Program-made: the position numbers and the translations under genes | Shown here: piece after piece, positions 55,703 to 64,000 of the stretch | Layout of the letters: every line of letters begins with the position of its first letter | How positions within the stretch are numbered: the stretch's first letter is position 1 | Origin: Rhynchonema sp. JSB1_4 | Taxonomy: Eukaryota > Nematoda > Chromadorea > Monhysterida > Xyalidae | Direction of reading: 5' to 3' | NCBI GenBank assembly: GCA_030248065.1 | Contig: JASAMV010007711.1 | Location: forward strand, 1-64,000 | Length of the DNA: 64,000 nucleotides | Notes under the pieces: model-generated | The model's input: only the letters and a program-made list of their open reading frames with translations | Told to the model about the DNA's origin: nothing | The model's database searches: none

Positions 55703-58451
55703 ATGTGCCATTGTCCCGCATCTGACAATCCCGATTTTGTGACCATACGACAGGCGATAATGAACTATTTGGGTGACGATGAGCGACATCAGGATCTGGT
55801 GTGTGAGCATTTGGGCACAACGCTGTCGTGTGCCGACAGACATGATGCGTGGCAAACGTGGATTGAAACGGTCAGTTTTAAATGTTGATTGTATGAAGCG
55901 TTTCTACCATGGCAAGCAAAAAAGGCCTAGTTTGACGTCGAATGCAAAAGTGAATCGTGTGCTGCCACAAAGCAAACTCATTGTTGAGAAATTATTTGTC
56001 TGACAAACTCGCTGCAATCGTCTATTTTTCAGACATCGCACCTGACCAGAGCCAGTTCGGATCCAAATCGATTTGCGTCCGACCCTCGTGCTGTCAAGCT
56101 GGCTGATCAGATGATACGATCATTTCTTCCGAATCTCGTCGCAGAACTGGAGATCATGCATTTGGGGGTGGTATCGGGTGATCAGATGTCAATGAACGAT
56201 CTGGAGCACAAGCACAAATTGGGCTGCGCTGTGCTGGCTGTATGGCAGACGATTTTGGTGAGCGCCTTTTTGGCGTTTCGCGTTGTTTTTGTCTAAAATT
56301 CCTTCCGAATGTTAAACAATGACAGCGACGTCTTATGTTCAGCTCACCACGCTGCGTTCCTGCCTTGATTTTTCAGCATTTTCCCGATTTCAGAGATGCA
56401 ACGAATTGTGCCTTGATCAGTCGGGCAACAATGCCGGTATCATGTCCGACGTGCATCAACAAATCATCGATATCTCGCCCACACCACAGGAGGAGGTCGA
56501 ACCGATATTGGACATGGACATGACATTGGATATGGACATATCGATCAATCAATCAGCCAGCACTTGTGCGTGTTTTTTGTCATTTGTTTGAATTGACTTT
56601 GGTTTTTTCTCGTCGTGTATGACATTCAATGAATCTGGGCACCGGGTATTCTATTCCGGGGTGGCTAGATTGAATATGTTGCGCCCCTTAAAAATATGAG
56701 CTTGGATTCAACAGTGACCGTTGGTCACGAACAATTCACTTTTGCAAAAAAACCAAGTTTGCTTCAGAGAACAGAGCCGATCAGCGGTCACCACCACTGG
56801 TATATTTAGCTATTCATATTTAGCTTCATCGACTCCTGATCGTGCCAAGTCAAACAATCGCAGTCGAAATGGCAATCTGGTGGAATTGTCGCCGGGCTCG
56901 CCTGTGTTCGGTCGCAGACAAGCATCTGCGGCCGGTTTCGGCTTTGGTCGGGGCAGAAACGTGGCTGCTCATGCTGCCGGGCTGAGACCAGGACCCGTGC
57001 TATTGCCCGCGCCGCCAGCGGCGGCCGTTGTTGCGCCCCCCATGATCGGACAGTATTCACCGATCAGCAGTGATGACGAAACGGGACAGGATATGGACAC
57101 GCAGGTTATTGTGATCTCAGTTATGTATACCTTTTTACACTTATGACATAATCGTCCCCACATGGAGGTCCAGAAGTGAGGCAGAGTTGTAAATTTATTG
57201 CTGCTTAATCATAGCTAATCATGGTTTGCCTGGGGTCGGTAAATTGCCGAATCTAAAACAGAAAACAATTTCCTTCATCACTATCGACGTGTGGGCCCGA
57301 TCATGTATCACAAGACCTGCAGGACCACCATTCTGACACAAGCAGTTGCGGTGCGGACGAGACAACACCACCGGTTACCAATTCACCGACGATTATGCAA
57401 AAACAGGACAGCTCCTGGTCTGAGACTAGACTGTTGCCGAATGCGGTTACATTCGATTGGAACCAGATCAGGACCAGTGGCGGAATGGAAATGGTTGGTG
57501 CGGTGGTGCTGCTTGAGCATTGTGCTGAAATGCTGACATACAGTACCTTTCATGCAAAAGTAACGTGCGTGATCAGGGCAGCTGCTATCGGATCATCAAT
57601 TTTGATACCGCTCTGGATGTTTTTAGTTGTGTTCTTTATTTTCTCGGTTTGGGAACGTGAAGACGACTTCAAACAGCTGTTCGGTTTCTGCGGAATAATT
57701 TACCGTGTAGATGGAATGTTTTTAACCAGATGATGATAATATTAGAGAGTGATTTGATCACTGGTATTCTATGATGTCATTGTCTGACATCGCTTTTTCT
57801 TTAGCTCGTGACTATATTACAGATTTCAACCGAAAGTCAACCATCTACAGCAAGTGGTGCCAAAGACGACGAAGAAAGAATTGCTGCCAGTCTGATCGAA
57901 GCCGAGGTTGCGGACGCGACGGTAAAATGTGTCACGTCACCGTCACCCAAGTCTAGTCAGGTGCAGGCGCTCGATAAAATCTTGCCAACCGAAAGTGTGA
58001 AGAGCGAAACAGAAGCGTTAGTTTTTTCGCTGTGGGCATTCTCACTAGTAAATCTTAATTCGACGAAGTGTGGCGGTGTTTCGTGTAATAATTGTTTTGA
58101 TTGGGGTGGGCCACGTGGTGCTTTCGCTTCGCACTGACAACCTGGTTGGTGCGCAGTCTGTGAAAACCGAAAGAAACGGACAAGCAAAAATTGCACAAAA
58201 GGGTACAATTTATCGTTGTGATTCCGATTTCCAGGTCCTGCTCCACGGCGTCAGTGAAACGAGCCACTGATGCGATCGAAGTCCATGCGGAGCGTGTACG
58301 TCCACACATTGTGGCCAGATACCGTTCGAAAAAGGCTCGTTTGAGCAAAAATTGCGTCAAATATCTGGAACCGGGCGCCAATCCCGATTTGATTGTGCTC
58401 AAAGAGAATGCGCAAGATGAAAACCCGGTGCTCGGAGAGAATGAAAGTTAG
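55703..58451 (+). CDS. Unrecognised protein with acidic and Gly/Arg/Ala/Pro-rich regions
   Basis: Seven exons keep frame to 497 codons if the ATG at 55703 is used: 55703-55870, 56033-56257, 56394-56565, 56824-57104, 57323-57559, 57823-58016, 58235-58451. The N-terminal half looks folded and helical (ADQMIRSFLPNLVAELEIMH, KLGCAVLAVWQTIL). It is followed by an acidic repeat (ILDMDMTLDMDISI), a Ser/Asn stretch, an RG-like patch (FGFGRGRNVAAHAAGL), a Pro/Ala run (LLPAPPAAAVVAPP), an acidic Ser/Thr linker and a basic C-terminal block (VARYRSKKARLSK). No signal peptide or membrane helix, so it is likely intracellular and perhaps nuclear. I do not recognise a family. The start may be further upstream. 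Confidence 0.6.
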
Positions 58452-58741
58452 ATTTATTCTCTATCAAATATTTTTCAAAAGGAGATCTGACATGGCAGTG
58501 TCACACAATTGCATACTTGTGGAGTGACCAGTGGTTTACGACAACCCGCCGTATTCTGTTCAATAAAATGTGCTCGGGTGATTCCGCACTTTCGTTTGCT
58601 TGCTGTTGATGTCAACAATACTTGGGAGTCACAAAATAGTTGATACGTATTAGATCTGGCATCAGCAGCTGATCAGGAACAAATGGATTTATATGGCAGG
58701 TCCAAATAGTGAATGAGTGTGCAACCGTATTTACGTTGCAG

Positions 58742-61119
58742 ATGGTGTGCTGGTGTTTCACAACCATCGACTGCAATTGTTCTCCATCGACGAAGAGTGC
58801 ACACGTACGCTACGCTCCGATCTGCGCACCTACCAGATCCCGACGCATTCGGTGACAATGAGCTCGAAGGCACCTGCCGAACTCATGTACATTCATTGGC
58901 TGGATAATCGATCTCCCAGACTGGTTCGTCGAGAAATTATCGTTTTTTTTGGGATTTTTGTTTGCCTAATTGTTTCTACTTTTGAAGGTTGTACTGATAG
59001 CAAGCGACTGTGGTAAATCTGTGGCGTGGGGTAATGGAACTAATAGAAAATTTCTGTCCAGTTTTTCTTGGACTAAAGGTGACAATGATCGATTCGGTAT
59101 GCGCACACTGAAACATCAGTATTGTTGATCAAACACACTGACCTACTGCCTTCCTTCTGAGTTACTTAAAATACGTGTTGCAAATAAGCAAGCCAGTAAT
59201 TGATCATATAATTTGGTGAAAGTCACCTTTGATCTGCATTTCAGGTGCATTTCAATGCCCGTCGGCCGAGTATTGATCAGTATCTGCTTTTCAAATTGCC
59301 GCCATCTCGCTTCTGCCAAATCGTCAGATCTCGCGTTAGTCATTCCGCATCGTTTTTTTACAGATTGCATGTCCCGGTTGGGTATTGTCGCTAAACTGTA
59401 GCAGTTGTATCTTATATAACAGCAAAATGGTTGTTTTTTCAGGCCACTCCAACTCTCTATCTCCTCAACGACGATGTGTTCAAAAACGGTCAGTTCTACA
59501 AAATCGATCTCTCGCTGATCAACGCCGGCTTTGCGCAGCGAACGCTCCAATACGTTAGTGGTGATGTTTTATAATGTTCTTCAGGAGGTGCTTTTTTTCT
59601 ATTTTTTAATTCATTCAGGCCATCGACCATCGCGCCAGCATCACACTGGCTGGCAAAATGCCAATATCAAAGAAACAAATGCAGTACGTGTCGTGTGTGG
59701 AACGATCGGGCATTCTGTATTTTGTGGGCGTGCTCGATGGTAGGTGATAGTCTCCTCGCTTGATGATCGGTCTGAGTTTGTTAGTTACGTCATGTTTGGT
59801 AATGATTAACCTAGAGGTCGGGCAATGTCGGGTGTCGGCATCCAAAAAGTGAATGTCGGGTGTCGCGTCTTGACACCCTCATATTTCCTGCTGGATCACA
59901 GTGACACTCAGCACTGGCCCATTCAGGCAAATGGCACGTCTTCAACGCGCAGCCGCATGCACAATGTCCCGAAGTGTACGAGTGGTCGGGTGCACATGTG
60001 CAACCAGCTGGGTCTGCCGGCGATTGTGCCTGTCAGGTGACGCTGCTTAGTCGGTGTTTGTCTGATTTGTGATGGCTAATGTTCAATAATGGCCGTGGCG
60101 TGGTAATTCAGGCACTGAATTCCAACGACGAATTTCTGTACGCACTGCGCACACACTCGAGCACACACGAATCGCACACAGCCTGCAAACGGAATCGACG
60201 AACATACTATGCCAAACCGGTAGGGTTTCTTTCTGTTTTAACTAAACCTTTTTGAATGATTTGCGCCGATATCAAACTTCGTGATCGATTCGGTCGACAG
60301 TCTTGCCTTGGTCACATGATCTTTTCTTTGCAGTTGAGATATTTCACTGATGACACAAAATTCGACCAGCGTAACGGTGGTTTCCAGACAAAATTAAAAA
60401 AAGTTTGACAATATTGAAATATCTGCAAAAAGTCACGTAACCGAAGCAAGAACGCACCGGACTGATGACCAGTTTTGTACCTGGCTGTTTTGTGACAATG
60501 ATTGATTCGGTATGCGCTCACTGAAAGATTAGTTCTGTTGATCAAACACACTGACCTACTGCCTTCCTTCTGAGTCACTTGCTTGATGCACAGACACTAC
60601 TTGGATGTGAAACATGGCAAGCATTTTTGAATAACCCTTGATTATCAGGGTACGTGCGAACTGGCGCAGATTTACATAGGCGAAACGGAGAAGATGGACT
60701 TCTATCCGATCAACCTGCCCCAACACAAACACGTCTATGGCTCAATCGTCATCTATGACCGAATGATCTACATCATTGGTGGGATTATTTGTGTGTGTTT
60801 GCACATTTTTTGGACTTTGTCAAACACGTGTGTCGGTATCATCGACAAGATCGACTCGACACTGTAGTGAGAGTTGACTGTAGTGAACAAATTATGTACA
60901 TTCCATTCACATCTGTTCACTGCAGGTGCTTCGTCAATTATTCAAGACGCAAACGACAACACAAACGACCGTGACGTGAGTGAAACATCAGCTGGTACAC
61001 CAATTGAATGGTTCAGGTGTGAGAAGAACCAGTGGGACGCGGACGAAACGTTCAAGGTGCCCGGGCTGAAACAGGGGACTGTGACCCATGCATTTGGTGT
61101 GTATGAAGACGATGATTAA
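58742..61119 (+). CDS. Beta-propeller (kelch-like) protein, 5' end not found
   Basis: Seven exons keep frame: 58742-58923, 59443-59553, 59619-59743, 59902-60031, 60112-60219, 60649-60778, 60926-61119. They read repeated strand pairs ending in small-residue turns (VLVFHNHRLQLFSID, RSGILYFVGVLDGSD, DRMIYIIGGASS) with intervening Trp-containing strands (TQHWPIQ, PIEWFRCEKNQW). This pattern resembles degenerate kelch blades, a fold that serves as a protein-binding platform. The last exon ends VYEDDD. The first exon is missing: 58742 enters with two bases of a split codon, and no clear start is found after the preceding gene's stop at 58451. The 60031 donor (GTCAGG) is weak. Confidence 0.55.
59081..59166 (+). 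repeat. 85-bp intronic repeat, copy 1
   Basis: GATTCGGTATGCG..CACTGAAA and GTTGATCAAACACACTGACC, CTACTGCCTTCCTTCTGAG are nearly identical to 60493-60580, in another intron of the same gene and on the same strand. Confidence 0.85.
60493..60580 (+). repeat. 85-bp intronic repeat, copy 2
   Basis: Second copy of the segment at 59081-59166, about 90% identical by eye, in the intron between 60219 and 60649. Confidence 0.85.
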
Positions 61120-62506
61120 CTATGGGTGAATTGTTTGGGGGATCGTCTTGAGTTTGTATTATTGATATTGATTTTTAGTGCTGGCTGTTTTTCGGCACCT
61201 GAATCTGATCATGATGTGCTTGGTTTTTTATTATCCTGTGAACCGTTTGAAGCCCAATGGATTTTTATAGCTCAAAAATGATTTGTGGCATGCCGAAAGA
61301 GTTTTCTAATTAATTGATTGAACGTTTCTTGCCCTCACTGAATGTCATGCAAGAGCAATGCCTGTTTCTGTCGTATCCTAATCCCGTTTCATGTTATCCA
61401 AGACTGTATTTTACTTGTGAATCAATTTTTTGTATTGATCAGTTTTTGTTTATTATTATTATTATTCTGATATGGATCACCGGGTGCTTGTTGATTTGTG
61501 ATTTTATTTCGATTTCAGAACTCGCTCCTTTTTGTCAAAGATTAGGAAGAGAAGACTTTTTCCATGATTCGTACAAATTTTTACTGCTTGTTCTGGTCCC
61601 AGCTGGTGGCAGTTTTCTCAATGATTGATCAGTGCATAAGGTGATTAATTAACAGACTGCTGTTACCACATTGCAATCAAAATCATTGGGAAAATGCCAT
61701 ATAGATGAATACAACTGCTTTTGTTATGAGTTGTCAGTCCATTTTTCTCGATCTGAAATGCAGTTTCTATTCCTGAATAATCGTAATGGTGTACATATAT
61801 ATGTAGTTTTTCTTAGTTCCTCTAAAAAGTTGGGATGTTCGTTGCTACAAGGAATGGATTACAATGGGCGAAAATATTGTCCATTGTGTATATTCAATAC
61901 CGACAAGAGTGGTTTTATCCACTGGGAATGGTGCATGGTAGGCAAGGAACCCACATTCCGTACCTACATTTACCGGATACGGCACTGTTCAAAGCACAAG
62001 ACAAGTCAACAATACTGAGATTTTTGTCACGCAGAACGGACAACCTATAGTATCCACGGATTCATAGCTAACACAAAGAAAGGAAAAACAATGATTTTTT
62101 GACCAGCTCAGGATTTAAAAAGTATTGTAATGAGAGCTCCGGTTGGAAAGCAACGTTCATACGAAATAAAGTCCAGTAAAAGGGATAACGGTACAAGAGG
62201 TCAGAACCAAACGTGATCGAGCGGTGCAGCGTGCAATCACATTGTGATCGGTCCCACCCAACTGCAAGCTTGACACTGAAAACAATTCAAAAGAATCACT
62301 GTCCAATAACTTTGGTGTAATTCGATTTCAAAGATGAGGTGATTCTTGTCGACCGAATTACCACAATAATTTATTAGATACCGACATTTCGAACCCAAAC
62401 AGGTTTCTTTCAAGGTAACGCATTAGATCGGCTTTTGCAAGCATTTCTTAATCGATTTCAAAGACACGGTATCACACCAAATTGGCTCAGATGGTGGTGA
62501 GCAGAA
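61120..62506. other. Intergenic region between convergent genes
   Basis: AT-rich. It holds the 3' ends of the kelch-like gene (+) and the secreted-protein gene (-). Short frames only, no repeat family seen. Confidence 0.5.
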
Positions 62507-63371
62507 TTATAAGATTTGGTCAACAAAGTCGTCGACACTTCGTTTGGTTCTGGGCTTGTGGCACTGACACTGCATCTCAGTGAATGTCTCGTTTGAGCCC
62601 GTGATCTTGAAATGTTTTGTTGGATCAACCTCGCACGGGTGTCCGTCGCACTGGTGTTTGTTGTCGCACAATTTGTTCGCTTTGCATGCTGTGCGTTGAA
62701 ACGGTTCAAACAATATATGGTTCAGAATTTTCAAAAAAATGTTCAAATTTCCATTTGATCTCGGGACTATCCGAAAAGTCAACGATTAGCTCAATATGCC
62801 TACTGTGATGAACTCTGTCATGATGCGTGCTGTATTATAATAAGGCAGACAGGTTACTGTCGGATGGCTGGCGTTACAACTTCGGCTAATGGTTTTGTCG
62901 TCAAATCATCTCGTCAAACAATGTCGTCGAACACATGAGCCCCAAATGAGCACGAAAACTAATACATGTATTCGACGACTTTGTTTGACGATATGATTTG
63001 ACCACGTCCACATTACTATAAGCCGCAACTTCATGCCTTGTTAGATATTGGCCTAAATTCTATACTGACATGCAACGTGCTATGCCACACACAACACAAT
63101 GGCGTGAACTTAGCTGACCGAGTGTGCAGTCGCACTCGTAGATAAACTCATCATCGATTTTCGAAACCGAACGTGCACACGCGTATTTCTTGTTGCCGCA
63201 GTCTGCATCGGTCAAACATCTGGCGCCTTGCACACAACCTGTGTGCGTGTGTGGTTGACATAATTCTGTGTTATAATGTATGCGACGATCGCAACCACAT
63301 CCGGCAAATCGGTCTCGGTAAATTTCGGATTGGACCGAAGTAAGACACCATGACACTGCCTGCACTAACAT
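62507..63371 (-). CDS. Small secreted Cys-rich protein
   Basis: Two exons, 63371-63119 and 62688-62507, join in frame to 144 codons. The start MLVQAVSWCLTSVQS is a likely signal peptide. The mature chain has about 17 cysteines in a repeated pattern of C..C, C and a closing CxC (GCGC, YECDC, MQCQC), like a small disulfide-rich module. Near the C-terminus TKR precedes SVDDFVDQIL, a possible dibasic cleavage releasing an acidic peptide. Unrecognised family. A paralogous module lies just upstream at 63784-63653. Confidence 0.55.
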
Positions 63372-63652
63372 CAACACCGGTCGAAAATACGCTATTTTGA
63401 GTACACCTATCCTTATAGCTTATACACTACGGTTCTTTATCATTTTTTTGTTTTTTTTCCAGAAATTTGTCCAACATGATAAACAGCAGGTTTTTCTGCA
63501 AATAGGTATACACTAAGTCCGGAGCAGACTGATCAACGCGTTTGATGCCAGTGCCCAGCCGAGCCTGAATCGACCCTCAGATTTCCTATTTCCCAAAGCT
63601 GGCACCTGACAAGACACAATTGAAACGTGAATGAACAAGGTAAAATGTGTAC

Positions 63653-63784
63653 CTTGTCGGCAGTCACAATTGAACTTCTTTGTCGTCACCCCGTCAACGA
63701 CGATTGACTTGTTCCATCTGCACGTGCCAATGCCACAGATCTTGCCCAACTGTGAGCAACTTCTCCCAGCCACGCATGGAACAT
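63653..63784 (-). CDS. Exon of a second secreted Cys-rich protein
   Basis: The exon runs from ATTTCAG to a GTACAC donor and reads VPCVAGRSCSQLGKICGIG, CRWNKSIVV and KKFNCDCRQ. The closing FxCxC resembles the module of the neighbouring gene. It enters and leaves in phase 1 and does not join in frame to the neighbour's first exon, so it is probably part of a separate gene whose 5' end lies beyond the window edge. Confidence 0.45.
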
Positions 63785-63937
63785 CTGAAATGCAAATTCT
63801 CCAGCGCAACCTCCCCCGGCGGCGGTGGCGAACGAATTTTTTTGTTTTTGGTTTCTAGTTTTCCGGTGTCAAACAAACAGGCGATGATAGGTCATGTCAT
63901 GACAAAATTTCAAATAAAACGCGAATCTTTCGGAATC

Positions 63938-64000
63938 AGAGGTCGCAATCGGGCCGGATTTTTCCCAAACCAAACTGTACCTCCACATATGCACACCCGA
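63938..64000. mobile_element. Family D element, left end cut by the window edge
   Basis: CAGAGGTCGCAATCGGGCC begins near 63938, identical to the ends at 50337 and 51936. Confidence 0.7.

Noticed and set aside
1..64000. Bacterial contamination or integrated virus
   Set aside because: No intronless long frames with viral or bacterial domains were found. All recognised genes are spliced animal genes.

Overview
The window is nuclear DNA from an invertebrate animal. The genes are interrupted by many short introns with GT..AG borders, and the recognisable proteins are animal ones: PDIA6-type disulfide isomerase, TCTP, prefoldin 6, the ESCRT-I subunit MVB12, a globin and an ionotropic-receptor-like channel. 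The ionotropic-receptor-like protein, the N-terminally extended globin and the secreted Cys-rich families suggest an ecdysozoan, most likely a nematode, but I cannot name the species. No rRNA, tRNA, CRISPR array or prokaryotic operon is visible.

Layout. 1-5.6 kb is a pile of DNA transposons: a hAT-like element (65-966), a 3-kb Mutator-like element with a perfect 10-bp target duplication (1249-4217) that carries a broken N-terminal methyltransferase (NTMT1-type) gene fragment, and a pogo-like element (5131-5603). 5.8-8.3 kb is an ionotropic-receptor-like gene (+), followed by the 3' end of a small membrane-protein gene (8.7-9.1 kb, -). Prefoldin subunit 6 (+) lies at 11.6-12.4 kb. A 10-exon secreted Cys-rich protein gene (+) lies at 14.6-19.7 kb, a LAPTM4-like four-helix membrane protein (-) at 20.2-22.0 kb and a globin (-) at 25-26.6 kb. 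MVB12 (-) occupies 31.3-37.7 kb, PDIA6 (-) 38.9-45.4 kb and TCTP (+) 51.7-54.8 kb. An unrecognised nuclear-type protein (+, 55.7-58.5 kb) and a beta-propeller/kelch-like gene (+, to 61.1 kb) follow. Small secreted Cys-rich genes (-) end the window.

The gene models for TCTP, PDIA6, MVB12, prefoldin 6, the 10-exon secreted protein, the LAPTM4-like protein, the unrecognised gene and the 144-residue secreted protein were built by hand. Each keeps reading frame across every splice junction. The genes have no operon-like linkage; they are ordinary housekeeping and accessory loci in a transposon-rich landscape.

The most striking content is the density of small non-autonomous DNA transposons. At least a dozen families are present: G-tract-rich hAT-like elements with 8-bp duplications, TA-target elements, a TAA-target element, foldback hairpins and a Pack-MULE-like element. 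Many are nested inside one another and packed into introns of essential genes, and several insertions can be read with exact target duplications or an empty sister site.
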